Part shown: in pieces, positions 41,780-48,891 of the stretch | Numbering within the stretch: the first letter of the stretch is position 1 | Layout: every line of letters begins with the position of its first letter | Assembly (NCBI GenBank): GCA_003533505.1 | Contig: DQGD01000013.1 | Coordinates: 1 to 49,846, forward strand | Source of the DNA: Clostridiales bacterium | GTDB taxonomy: Bacteria; Bacillota; Clostridia; Christensenellales; Pumilibacteraceae | DNA length: 49,846 nt | Direction of reading: 5' to 3' | Translations under genes and position numbers: made by a program | The notes under the pieces: generated by a model | Databases searched by the model: none | What the model was told of the DNA's origin: nothing | The model's input: only the letters and a program-made list of their open reading frames with translations

Positions 41780-41824
41780 AAAAAAACGAACTCCGTTATT
41801 ATATCAGAGTTCGTTTTTTCATCT
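41780..41824 (-). terminator. Terminator hairpin, inverted copy of the tRNA-Ala terminator
   Basis: Stem CGAACTC/GAGTTCG with A and T tracts. Read on the minus strand the 45 bases match the sequence after tRNA-Ala (44368-44412) at all but about seven positions, so one derives from the other or both belong to a family. Confidence 0.75.
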
Positions 41825-41907
41825 GTGCGTGTGTACGACAAAATCTCGTTTTTAAGGCACTTTTCGGGAGTGTGTCGGACGATAAGCTCTTTTTTGCTAC
41901 CTTGTAT

Positions 41908-42037
41908 AAATAAAAAAAGACCACTACCCGTTTTATTGGATAGTGGTCCTCGTTTATATGGTTTCGTGGATATCGACTCCGCATTTGAATCGGAACTCGA
42001 TATCGTGTTTCCCTTCGACTTTTATGCAGTCGATTAA
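41908..42037 (-). repeat. 130-bp direct repeat, copy 1 (C-terminal coding remnant plus terminator)
   Basis: It matches 42751-42880 with only about ten differences. On the minus strand it encodes the end of a protein (IKVEGKHDIEFRFKCG..., stop after DIHETI), followed by a hairpin terminator AGACCACTA/TAGTGGTCT with seven T. The tail resembles ends of clostridial serine recombinases, but I cannot prove that. Confidence 0.85.
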
Positions 42038-42041
42038 GGGG

Positions 42042-42563
42042 TTACTTTACGTCAGTCAACAGCTTGTCCAGTGGGATTCTCTCCGGGTATTTTCCTTCGG
42101 TTAGAATATCGCTTAAATATTTGTTGTCCAGAATCATATCATCCCGGATAAGCTGCCAGTTTGCCTTTTTCCTGAAAAACACTTTGAAGATCAGGAAATT
42201 CATAATCGCCCCGATTACCGGCGTAGTCATGCCGAAAGCCTCTGTATGAGAGAAATGGCACCCGGTCTCTGTTCGCTTTCCTTCAAAAGTAATAAAAGCT
42301 GTCTTCTTGTCGCTTTGGAAGACTATGCGGAAGTGGTTTTCATCCTGCTCGCATTCCGTAATTGTACCGGTCACATCGTAGTCCAGCCCCATGACAATCT
42401 CGCGAAAGCGAACCTTGCTTCCTGTGCGATAGTTCCCGTTATAGAGATTACATTCGATGTGGTAGGGACTCCATTTCACAAATTCTTCCTCAAAGTTAGC
42501 AACCCATGCCTCCAATTTCTCATAGGGCGCAGGGATCTCAATCTGTTCTGTAAGAATAACCAT
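42042..42563 (-). CDS. SRPBCC / START-like ligand-binding domain protein
   Basis: A 173-residue protein with the SRPBCC (polyketide-cyclase-like) pattern: ILTEQIEIPAPYEKLEAWVANFE at the start, KVRFREIVMGLDYDVTGTITECE in the sheet, and a C-terminal helix with KANWQLIRDDMI. Members bind hydrophobic ligands. GGAGAAAC precedes the ATG and a promoter (TTGAAA-N17-TACAAT) lies at 42703-42731. GC content is lower than the chromosomal genes to the left, and it sits between two copies of a 130-bp repeat; it was probably carried in by transfer. Confidence 0.8.
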   Translation of the reverse strand: MVILTEQIEIPAPYEKLEAWVANFEEEFVKWSPYHIECNLYNGNYRTGSKVRFREIVMGLDYDVTGTITECEQDENHFRIVFQSDKKTAFITFEGKRTETGCHFSHTEAFGMTTPVIGAIMNFLIFKVFFRKKANWQLIRDDMILDNKYLSDILTEGKYPERIPLDKLLTDVK

Positions 42564-42702
42564 TATCAGTTTCTCCTATTCTGTTAAAGCGGCATCGGCA
42601 CTCCGGCAAGCTAATGATTACGACAATAGCAATCGCAAACGTGGCAAATCCAATGACCTCTGTTTCTTTTGATTTCGTTTTGTCTGCTCCGCAACTAATT
42701 CC

Positions 42703-42731
42703 ATTGTAGCATATTTTTACCGACTTTTCAA
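42703..42731 (-). promoter_or_regulatory. Promoter of the SRPBCC gene
   Basis: TTGAAA (42731-42726) and TACAAT (42708-42703) on the minus strand, 17-bp spacer. Confidence 0.7.
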
Positions 42732-42750
42732 CAATTTTAGCATCCGGACT

Positions 42751-42880
42751 AAATAAAAAAAGACCACTACCCTCTTTATTGGATAGTGGTCTTCGCTTAT
42801 ATGGTTTCGTGGATATCGACTCCGCATTTGAATTGGAACTCGATATCATGTTTTCCTTCGACCTTTATGCCGTCGGTTAA
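42751..42880 (-). repeat. 130-bp direct repeat, copy 2
   Basis: Second copy of the 41908-42037 repeat, 843 bp away in the same orientation. It encodes the same protein end (IKVEGKHDIEFQFKCG...DIHETI, stop) and carries the same terminator hairpin. Several of the differences in the coding part are third-position changes, so both descend from functional genes. Confidence 0.85.
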
Positions 42881-42908
42881 AAATGGGCGAAAATGCCCCT
42901 GAAAATGC

Positions 42909-42946
42909 AAAAATGATGGTCTATAAGAAAAGGCTTATAGGCCATC
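42909..42946 (-). terminator. Terminator-like hairpin beyond the duplicated tRNA tail
   Basis: 13-bp stem GATGGCCTATAAG/CTTATAGACCATC (one G-T pair) followed on the minus strand by ATTTTT. By position it would be the original terminator of tRNA-Val(GAC), now displaced. Confidence 0.6.
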
Positions 42947-42951
42947 ACACT

Positions 42952-42967
42952 TGGTGGAGATAATAGG
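42952..42967 (-). other. Duplicated 3' tail of tRNA-Val (att-like scar)
   Basis: CCTATTATCTCCACCA (minus strand) repeats exactly the last 16 bases of tRNA-Val(GAC) at 43154-43169. The rest of the tRNA is missing here. Such duplicated tails mark integration into a tRNA 3' end. Confidence 0.8.
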
Positions 42968-43153
42968 CGCGGCAGTCGCTGCGCTCCCTTGGTCGGCAAG
43001 CCGACCGCGAACAATCGCCTGCACTTTCGTATTTAGCAGTCTAAACGAATAGACGCGGCTTTATCGAATGAACCGATTTTTCGTTTCTCCGACGGCGAGT
43101 TCTCACTAGAAACCTCGCACCAAAACAAAAACACCCTTGCGGGTGTTCTGTTT
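42968..43153 (-). mobile_element. Short insert-like unit behind tRNA-Val(GAC)
   Basis: This stretch lies between the tRNA 3' end and its copied tail and has no gene. It holds a terminator next to the tRNA (43117-43156, stem CACCAAAACA/TGTTTTGGTG with an inner ACACCC/GGGTGT) and a hairpin-rich motif at 42972-43011. The motif is nearly identical to that in the unit behind ssrA (44095-44136). Mobility is inferred from the flanking duplications. Confidence 0.55.
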
Positions 43154-43156
43154 TGG
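43117..43156 (-). terminator. Terminator of tRNA-Val(GAC)
   Basis: Long stem beginning with the tRNA's own CACCA: outer CACCAAAACA/TGTTTTGGTG, inner AACACCC/GGGTGTT, GCAA loop. Confidence 0.75.
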
Positions 43157-43230
43157 TGGAGATAATAGGGCTCGAACCTATGACCTCTTGCATGTCAAGC
43201 AAACGCTCTAACCAACTGAGCTATACCTCC
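43154..43230 (-). tRNA. tRNA-Val(GAC)
   Basis: 77 nt cloverleaf on the minus strand: acceptor GGAGGTA/TATCTCC, D-arm GCTC/GAGC, anticodon stem TTTGC/GCAAG with loop TTGACAT (anticodon GAC), T-arm ATAGG-TTCGAGC-CCTAT, encoded CCA. It reads GUC/GUU codons. Confidence 0.95.
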
Positions 43231-43274
43231 TGAGGTCTTATATCTTTCACGCGGATTCCGCGACGAAATGCTTT

Positions 43275-43351
43275 TGGTGGAGGTAATAGGGCTCGAACCT
43301 ATGACCTCATGCATGTGAAGCATGCGCACTAACCAGCTGTGCAATACCTCC
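43275..43351 (-). tRNA. tRNA-Val(CAC)
   Basis: 77 nt cloverleaf on the minus strand: acceptor GGAGGTA/TACCTCC, anticodon stem CATGC/GCATG with loop TTCACAT (anticodon CAC), T-arm ATAGG-TTCGAGC-CCTAT, encoded CCA. It lies 44 bases upstream of tRNA-Val(GAC), probably co-transcribed. Confidence 0.95.
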
Positions 43352-43576
43352 AAAACCGCAACAAAACCGCCGAATGCGTTTCGTTGCGAGTGTTATTATA
43401 GCATAGTCGAAGATAAATATCAAGCCGAATGACCTTAAAATTAAAAATTTTTTTCGCTAACCTCGCTTTTTATAGGGCAGAGCTTGGCTTTGACAAGCCT
43501 TTCGCAGATTTCCGGGGCTTATCAACTATTAAAAGCGGCTTCGGCGGCATAATTATCGCGACTTCGGTCAAATCTC

Positions 43577-43605
43577 TTGACAAAACTTCGGCGGCGGTTT
43601 ATAAT
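43577..43605 (+). promoter_or_regulatory. ssrA promoter
   Basis: TTGACA at 43577-43582 and TATAAT at 43600-43605, 17-bp spacer: a perfect consensus promoter, as expected for a stable RNA. It gives a 5' precursor of about 40 nt. Confidence 0.92.
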
Positions 43606-43650
43606 GTTTAAGCTGTCGGCAGTTGCCGTAAACCTTGCCTCGCGATTTTC

Positions 43651-44017
43651 GGGGGTGTACAGGTTTCGACGGCGCGAGGACGACGGGAAAAAGCAAGTGG
43701 CAGGGTCGGCTGCCTTGACAACGCAAACAGCAATAAATGCTAACACTCAAAAAGCTGCAACTCCGGTTGCACTCGCTGCGTAAACAATAACGTAGTCGTC
43801 GTTTTTCCGATTACCGTCGGCGGAATAAACGATGTCATCTCAGACGGTCAACCTCTTTGCGCTCCTGTCGCGGCGCATTGACGCTCTCAGCGACATGGCG
43901 GCGGTGCGCTCTGTTAGTCGTGCACGCCGAATCCGCGACATCAAACGACTGACTAAACTTGTAGAAAGTCCCGCCTATTCGTGTCGGAAGGGAGTTCGAC
44001 TCTCCCCACCTCCACCA
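43651..44017 (+). ncRNA. ssrA: tmRNA (transfer-messenger RNA)
   Basis: 367 nt. The 5' end GGGGGTGTACAGGTTTCGAC and the 3' end GGAGTTCGACTCTCCCCACC-TCCACCA form the alanyl-tRNA-like half with encoded CCA and acceptor GGGGGTG/CACCTCC. The tag reading frame is 43730-43783: starting from GCA as resume codon it encodes AINANTQKAATPVALAA, whose VALAA end is the normal protease-recognition tail. Pseudoknot stems occupy 43790-43950. It rescues stalled ribosomes together with SmpB. Confidence 0.95.
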
Positions 44018-44050
44018 AAATTTTGACCGCCTCGTGCGGTAAAAATTTTT
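44015..44050 (+). terminator. Terminator hairpin directly after ssrA
   Basis: AAAATTTTGACCGC/GCGGTAAAAATTTT stem starting right behind CCA, followed by T. Confidence 0.75.
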
Positions 44051-44137
44051 GCGGACGGCAACGAGAGAGAACTTAAAACCGCAAGGTTTTATAGTTCGCG
44101 GTCGCGCAAGCGACCAAGGGAGCCGTAGGCGACTGCC
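44018..44137 (+). mobile_element. Short insert-like unit behind ssrA
   Basis: A gene-less segment lies between the ssrA 3' end and a 20-bp copy of that end. It contains the terminator, a GCGGACGGCAACGA motif at 44051, and at 44095-44136 a hairpin-rich motif shared with the unit behind tRNA-Val(GAC). Total unit length, copy to copy, is 138 bp. Inferred, not proven, to be mobile. Confidence 0.55.
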
Positions 44138-44157
44138 CTCTCCCCACCTCCACCAAA
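44138..44157 (+). other. Duplicated 3' tail of ssrA (att-like scar)
   Basis: CTCTCCCCACCTCCACCAAA is identical to 44000-44019, the end of ssrA, without the rest of the tmRNA. Confidence 0.85.
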
Positions 44158-44193
44158 TAAAATTACATTGCGTGGCAATGGAAGTTTATTTGC
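44155..44193 (+). terminator. Second hairpin, behind the copied ssrA tail
   Basis: AATAAAATTACATTGC pairs imperfectly with GCAATGGAAGTTTATT around GTG. It has the same place and shape as the hairpin at 44018-44050 but a different sequence, and is also followed by GCGGACGGCAACGA. Probably the original ssrA terminator. Confidence 0.6.
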
Positions 44194-44289
44194 GGACGGC
44201 AACGATAGACGTAAAACCGCCGGGTTTTATAGTCAGTCGGTAGCAACGGTTGCGTAAACCGCGATAATTTAATAGTTACACAACCTTGT

Positions 44290-44365
44290 GGGGTTATAGC
44301 TCAGTTGGTAGAGCGATGCGTTCGCAACGCATAGGTCAGGGGTTCGAGTCCCCTTAGCTCCACCA
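44290..44365 (+). tRNA. tRNA-Ala(CGC)
   Basis: 76 nt cloverleaf: acceptor GGGGTTA/TAGCTCC with the G3-U70 pair that identifies alanine tRNAs, D-arm GCTC/GAGC, anticodon stem ATGCG/CGCAT with loop TTCGCAA (anticodon CGC), T-arm AGGGG-TTCGAGT-CCCCT, encoded CCA. Confidence 0.95.
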
Positions 44366-44367
44366 CA

Positions 44368-44412
44368 GATGAAAAAACGAGCTCTGTTATAAAAACAGAG
44401 TTCGCTTTTTTC
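44368..44412 (+). terminator. Terminator of tRNA-Ala
   Basis: CGAGCTCTGTT/AACAGAGTTCG stem with six T, starting three bases after the tRNA. It is the inverted counterpart of 41780-41824. Confidence 0.88.
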
Positions 44413-44744
44413 TTTTCAAGAGACTTTTTCGGAGTCATATTTAAGTTTTAATCACAAAATATATAATCGAATAATTATCTTTTAGCAGGTATTGAGCGTT
44501 GGATATCTGCTATTTTTTTGCCGTCCGATTTATCGCCTTTCGTCTGCGTTTGTAGCACAGCGAAAAGCGAAAGTCAACGGCAAAAATTTTTACCGAAAAC
44601 TTTGAAATTGCCGACTACTACATAAAACTTTTTGCCAGTTCGTTGACTTCCATGCGACTGACAATAACGCGAAAGATTTTTATCTTTTCCCGGTGCTACC
44701 CCGTTTTTGCCGAAAGGCGAAAGTAAATCGGAGGTAAAAATACA
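44413..44744. other. AT-rich junction between tRNA-Ala and the island
   Basis: No gene seen. It contains a second terminator-like hairpin at 44484-44519 (AGCAGGTAT/ATATCTGCT followed by seven T). GC falls from here onward, so this is probably the left part of the acquired island. Confidence 0.55.
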
Positions 44745-45368
44745 ATGAAAGAAGTAAACAAGGGCATTTTGGATAACGATATGGTTATCTCGGCAGGAAA
44801 CGCACAGAAAATGGGCGAAGTTATCGCCTTGACCTGTATTAAAACGGTAATTATCCGCTCGGACAAGGATTTGCATTATCTATACAAAGGACTATTGCGA
44901 GATATTAACCGCTCAAAAGACGATTATTCGCCGTTCTCAAACGCATACGATATTGCGCAAGAGGCAATGCTGTTTCTTTGCCAACATATAGGCAAGAAAC
45001 TCGGAGACGACTATACTACGAAATACGGAAAGGCTATAACTATTAAAAGTGCTTGTTGTCGTTATGCCGACAATTATTTGCAAAAGCAATACACACGCCA
45101 TTTATCAAACACAATAAGCCTTGACGAGCGAATTACGGCAGAACCCGAAACAATACTCTACGGCGAGCAGAAAAACGATTATACCGCCGTTGACGGGCTT
45201 ATATCGAAGATGAGATTGACTGCCGTGGAATACGAAACGTTATGCGCATGTATGGCAGGGCTTACAATGCTTCAAATAGGCAAAATACTGAACGTCAACC
45301 GCACTACAATCTGGCGCAGACAAAACAGCATACGCAAAAAAATACTTGCAAGCCGTTGCAATAAATAA
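44745..45368 (+). CDS. Sigma-70 region 4-like regulatory protein
   Basis: A 207-residue protein. Residues about 155-205 form a sigma region 4-type helix-turn-helix (MRLTAVEYETLCACMAGLTMLQIGKIL-NVNRTTIWRRQNSIRKKI). A region reminiscent of sigma region 2 (YDIAQEAMLFLCQHIGKKLGDDY...SACCRYADNYLQKQY) precedes it. Such sigma-like proteins are common regulators on clostridial integrative elements. GGAGGT precedes the ATG. AT-rich codon use differs from the chromosomal genes. Confidence 0.75.
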   Translation: MKEVNKGILDNDMVISAGNAQKMGEVIALTCIKTVIIRSDKDLHYLYKGLLRDINRSKDDYSPFSNAYDIAQEAMLFLCQHIGKKLGDDYTTKYGKAITIKSACCRYADNYLQKQYTRHLSNTISLDERITAEPETILYGEQKNDYTAVDGLISKMRLTAVEYETLCACMAGLTMLQIGKILNVNRTTIWRRQNSIRKKILASRCNK

Positions 45369-45409
45369 CTCAGATAATCCAAACAACTTTTATCCAGCAT
45401 AAGCAAATT

Positions 45410-46531
45410 TTACTTCGATAAGTATGTATCATAAACCAATTTAGAAAAATCGTTCCCCCAGTATTCTTTTTTCCACAAATACTCATTCAAGTCACCCCTA
45501 AAAAATAATCTTTGTGGATTATCTTTATATGGAGTAAAAGCATTATCCATTGTTATAATCGGATTTATTTTCAATGGTAAATTCACTCGCGGATATCCAT
45601 AAATTTTTGCATACGCAGCAATAAACCGAGGTATCGCTCTATTAATTAAAATGGGATCTTTCCATCCCATGTGTTGAAAAAACTTAAACACATCGTTGAA
45701 AATAAAAGAATCATATGTCTTTTTTAAGTTCGACAGCGACTCTTTGTTCTTTCCGATTAGAATTTTTCGCGCTTTAGCCAACTGCAAGTAATTTAAATAC
45801 TCAATCTCATTAATTGATAATTCGCATTTTTTTATTTTGTACATTTTACTATCGTATAATAGCAACAACAAGTCGGGAGAAATTGGCATATAAAAATATA
45901 CTCCCGGACAATTAGCACCCAAACCATACTCAGGTTGAAAGTCATTGCCGACAATCACTAAATCATCCGATAAAACCAGATTTATGTCTGTAGCGTTTTT
46001 CAAAATGCAAAGTTTTAAATCACTAATATTTAAATCACTGCTTAATGAGCATTCCACATTGTGTACTGCAACTTGTTGTCTCGGAAATGTCGTCGTAATA
46101 CATTCACCAACATATTGCTCCACATCAAAATTCTCTTGGTCGATTTTATAATATGACAAAACTGAAGGCAAAAAGGAGCACATTGTATCTTTCGCAATAG
46201 TTTGAAATCTATCAACAGCACTCTCTGTTCTAAGCCATTGAAGGATAATATATCGAGATAATTTTTTAATCCGTTCTTCTTCTACAGGTAAGCTATTGTT
46301 AATTATTACAAAGTCTAATATTGCAGAAAAATCACTTTCGATCTCTGCTAACTCATTCTCAATTTTCAAATCGCTTCCATACATATAATTTGCATAGCAT
46401 TGATCTTCATAGGAAACAGCATTATCAATCACTTCGTTACTTTTCAAATTGTAAATGAAACACTTTTTATTAATGGAAAATCTTTTTAATAGTGTTTTGG
46501 GTATATAATGTTGTTTCTTCTTTTGCGGCAC
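45410..46531 (-). CDS. DUF4238 family protein
   Basis: A 373-residue protein with GTG start (GGGAGG upstream). The N-terminal motif KKQHYIPKTLLKRFS is the DUF4238 hallmark (QHYIP...LRxF). The C-terminal half includes a basic KNKESLSNLKK segment. Activity is unknown; members are frequent in defence islands and mobile elements. It lies next to a restriction-modification-like pair here, which fits a defence role. Confidence 0.85.
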   Translation of the reverse strand: MPQKKKQHYIPKTLLKRFSINKKCFIYNLKSNEVIDNAVSYEDQCYANYMYGSDLKIENELAEIESDFSAILDFVIINNSLPVEEERIKKLSRYIILQWLRTESAVDRFQTIAKDTMCSFLPSVLSYYKIDQENFDVEQYVGECITTTFPRQQVAVHNVECSLSSDLNISDLKLCILKNATDINLVLSDDLVIVGNDFQPEYGLGANCPGVYFYMPISPDLLLLLYDSKMYKIKKCELSINEIEYLNYLQLAKARKILIGKNKESLSNLKKTYDSFIFNDVFKFFQHMGWKDPILINRAIPRFIAAYAKIYGYPRVNLPLKINPIITMDNAFTPYKDNPQRLFFRGDLNEYLWKKEYWGNDFSKLVYDTYLSK

Positions 46532-46614
46532 AACTATATCCTCCCTTTTTATTTGCCTTAATATTATACACTATAATTAAGAGAAATGCCATATGAAATA
46601 TAGTATCATAAAAG

Positions 46615-46645
46615 AAATAGTCCAAACTGTTTTGTTTGACTATTT
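46615..46645 (-). terminator. Terminator of the methyltransferase-nuclease unit
   Basis: AAATAGTC/GACTATTT outer stem with AAAC/GTTT inside; T-rich on the minus strand. Confidence 0.65.
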
Positions 46646-46652
46646 GTTTAAT

Positions 46653-47786
46653 TTATTTACATGATTTCAAGCGATTATGTTCCTTGCAAAGCATTTGACA
46701 GTTGTCAATGTTGGTTTTTCCGCCTTCCACCCAAGGCGTTATATGATCACCTTCCATTTCCTCATACTCATAATGAGTTTTTTCTCTGTGTTCGGCGACA
46801 CAATGAGGGCATATACCTTTTTGCATTTCATATTTTTGACGTTTAATATCGTCATCAAATTGCCTTAAATTGAGATATTTAAGTTTGCGAGACAAAACAT
46901 ATAAGTAAATGCCTTTTTTATTTTCGACTTCGCTGTCCAGCATAAGACGAGATATTTCTTCTTCGAGTTTGTTTGCATCAAGTTGCAAAGAAGAAAACTC
47001 ATTATACAATAATCCCCAATCAAGTCCACACATTTCACGACGATATTTTTTGAATTTGACTTTAACCCAATCAATTACGTTTTTGAAGTAAAACCACAAT
47101 TCGTCTGCATTTTCGTCGTGCTGATGTTCAAGCATATATTGTTCTATGCTTTTGTTCTCTTTTGCGGATATCCACTTCAGCGCAAGCTCCAAAAGTCCTT
47201 GCCTATTGACTTCTGCCTTGTAATATCCTTTTGCCGTTAAACTTGCAACGCAATTATTTTTACTGAAATATGATTTTGCGCTTGTAAGCCACGTTCCCGT
47301 ATAATTTGCATTCCGCAATTCTTGCTCGGTAAGTTTTAGTCCGGCAATGTTAATCACTCTGAACCACGCAAGGCGTTCTTCATCGTTGCCCTCGCAAAAA
47401 TAAACAAGCAATTTATAGTCAAGTATTCTGTCCTTTTCCGTTTGCGTCAAGTTTCCGAATTTTTTCGGGGTTGAAACTCCGGCGACATCTACCTCGAAGG
47501 AAAAGTCGTTGTTGACATATTGACAAAAACTTACGGTGCGTTGTTGTCCGTCCAAAACTTCAAACGTTCCGTCCTCGTTTTTTACCCAATACATAACGTT
47601 AAGAGGAAAGCCCTTGTTGATTGTTGCGATAACGGCATTACGCTCTTTTTCGCCGTAAACAAATTCACGCTGATATTTTGGACGAATATTCAATTCCCCG
47701 TCATATCCTATAACACCGTTTTCAGCATTATCTACATAGTTTTTTACCACATCTCTAATCGGTATTTCGTGCAATTCTATTTTCAT
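46653..47786 (-). CDS. DUF262 (ParB/Srx-like) plus HNH nuclease, probable restriction protein
   Basis: A 377-residue protein. The N-terminal DUF262 domain has the signatures PKYQREFVYGEKERNAVIATI and LDGQQRT (about 78-84). The C-terminal HNH domain contains CPHC, GDHITPWVEGGKTNIDNCQML and CKEHN, giving the zinc-finger Cys pairs plus the Asp-His and Asn-His of the active site. GmrSD-type and SspE-type nucleases share this DUF262 plus HNH layout; the DUF262 domain binds nucleotide and controls DNA cleavage. Its ATG overlaps the methyltransferase stop (ATGA), so the two are translationally coupled. Low GC and coupling suggest it is the restriction partner. Confidence 0.88.
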   Translation of the reverse strand: MKIELHEIPIRDVVKNYVDNAENGVIGYDGELNIRPKYQREFVYGEKERNAVIATINKGFPLNVMYWVKNEDGTFEVLDGQQRTVSFCQYVNNDFSFEVDVAGVSTPKKFGNLTQTEKDRILDYKLLVYFCEGNDEERLAWFRVINIAGLKLTEQELRNANYTGTWLTSAKSYFSKNNCVASLTAKGYYKAEVNRQGLLELALKWISAKENKSIEQYMLEHQHDENADELWFYFKNVIDWVKVKFKKYRREMCGLDWGLLYNEFSSLQLDANKLEEEISRLMLDSEVENKKGIYLYVLSRKLKYLNLRQFDDDIKRQKYEMQKGICPHCVAEHREKTHYEYEEMEGDHITPWVEGGKTNIDNCQMLCKEHNRLKSCK

Positions 47787-48850
47787 TTGCTTTTTCTCCT
47801 AATAACAATCCTAAAGTATTTTGCTTTTCCGCAAATATTGCAAGTGTGGGAGTGCGCCTTTCTAACCGAATCATTGGTGGCAAATATATCAAATAAAGAA
47901 TACCTGTTTATTGCATCAATGATTTCAAATTGATTAGGATTATATTTATCCAAAAACGTGATTGGCACGCCCATGGGCTCATAATAATCACAAGGGATAT
48001 CCACAACTTTATCAACGTTTATGGCGGGATAATTGTCATAAGTAGGATATTCTCCAGGCACATATTCTTTGTAAAGAGTAATATTTTCGTGGCGTTTAGT
48101 AGTATCGATATTAGTAAACCAACAAATATTGCCAAATTTAGCCAAGCGTTGCCCTTTCTCATTTATATAAACATTATCTTTTACAAATGTTTTCGGAACC
48201 AAAAATTCTTGAGCACCGCTTTTGTATCCAAGCCACATTTTGTTTTCTTTCAATAAATGGAAAATATCTTGATATGTGATAGCATTTTGATTGCCAATTA
48301 TAATAAATTTTTTATTGCACGCAATCAATTGTGCTACATATTCTCGAAAAAGCGAAAATGGAGGATTGGTTACTACAATGTCGGATTCTTTTAAGAGTTC
48401 GATACATTCCTCAGACCTAAAATCACCGTTTCCGTTCAGTAGAGTCATAATATTTTTTTTATTTTTTAGTAAATATTCCACATCGGATAAATCGACCGCA
48501 CCGTCTTGATTATAATCTTCCACCTCACAAATTTCTATTTTGTAGGCGCGTCTATTCGTATTAGGAATTTTCTTTTCTTGTATATCCGGGAAAATTGAAA
48601 GTTGCGAATAGGCAATAGGTGAACTATCATAACAAGTGGCAATAAGTTTTTTTAAGCCGAGAATGTTAAAATTCATCGCAAAATACTTGAAGAAATTACT
48701 TTCATACGGATCATCGCAATTGCAAAAAATAATTTTACCCGACAATTGTTCTTTGTAATGTTTCAGTTCGTTTTCGATATCTGCAAGTTGTGTATAAAAT
48801 TCATCTTGTTTCGCACGATCTGCTTGCCTCAAGCTCTTGTTTCCTGCCAT
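47783..48850 (-). CDS. EcoRI-type adenine-specific DNA methyltransferase
   Basis: 355 residues from the ATG at 48850, which has GAGGTG upstream; the frame is open further but without family similarity. The whole length matches M.EcoRI by eye: AKQDEFYTQLADIENELKHY, IFCNCDDPYESNFFKYFAMNF, GLKKLIATCY, DGDFRSEECIELL, then the catalytic SDIVVTNPPFSLF (NPPF motif IV), and MGVPITFLDKYNPNQFE near the end. An EF-hand-like loop (DYNQDGAVDLSDVEYLL) is inserted where M.EcoRI has a shorter segment; I recall this insertion in other family members. It probably methylates adenine in an EcoRI-like site, protecting the host from the coupled nuclease. Confidence 0.92.
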   Translation of the reverse strand: MAGNKSLRQADRAKQDEFYTQLADIENELKHYKEQLSGKIIFCNCDDPYESNFFKYFAMNFNILGLKKLIATCYDSSPIAYSQLSIFPDIQEKKIPNTNRRAYKIEICEVEDYNQDGAVDLSDVEYLLKNKKNIMTLLNGNGDFRSEECIELLKESDIVVTNPPFSLFREYVAQLIACNKKFIIIGNQNAITYQDIFHLLKENKMWLGYKSGAQEFLVPKTFVKDNVYINEKGQRLAKFGNICWFTNIDTTKRHENITLYKEYVPGEYPTYDNYPAINVDKVVDIPCDYYEPMGVPITFLDKYNPNQFEIIDAINRYSLFDIFATNDSVRKAHSHTCNICGKAKYFRIVIRRKSK

Positions 48851-48851
48851 A

Positions 48852-48891
48852 TGATTGATGCACCTCAACTTTTCTTTTAGTGCATCAATCA
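48852..48891 (-). promoter_or_regulatory. Hairpin covering the methyltransferase ribosome-binding site
   Basis: On the minus strand TGATTGATGCAC (48891-48880) and GTGCATCAATCA (48863-48852) form a perfect 12-bp stem with a 16-nt loop. The stem ends one base before the ATG and contains part of the GAGGTG ribosome-binding site, so folding should block initiation. Confidence 0.7.

Larger units (their letters stand above)
41250..41907. other. Intergenic region with hairpins
   Basis: No gene with a ribosome-binding site is seen over about 650 bases. It holds two terminator-type hairpins (41567-41612 and 41781-41824). The rest is AT-richer than the flanking genes and shows nothing I can name. Confidence 0.5.

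Noticed and set aside
42538..42849. 103-codon minus-strand frame over the SRPBCC promoter
   Set aside because: It runs through the terminator and repeat copy 2 and has no recognisable features.
43429..43611. 60-codon plus-strand frame upstream of ssrA
   Set aside because: It overlaps the consensus ssrA promoter and has no Shine-Dalgarno.
43723..43743. Alternative tmRNA resume codon (earlier GCA)
   Set aside because: That frame stops after six codons without the hydrophobic LAA-type tail; the frame from 43730 ends in VALAA.
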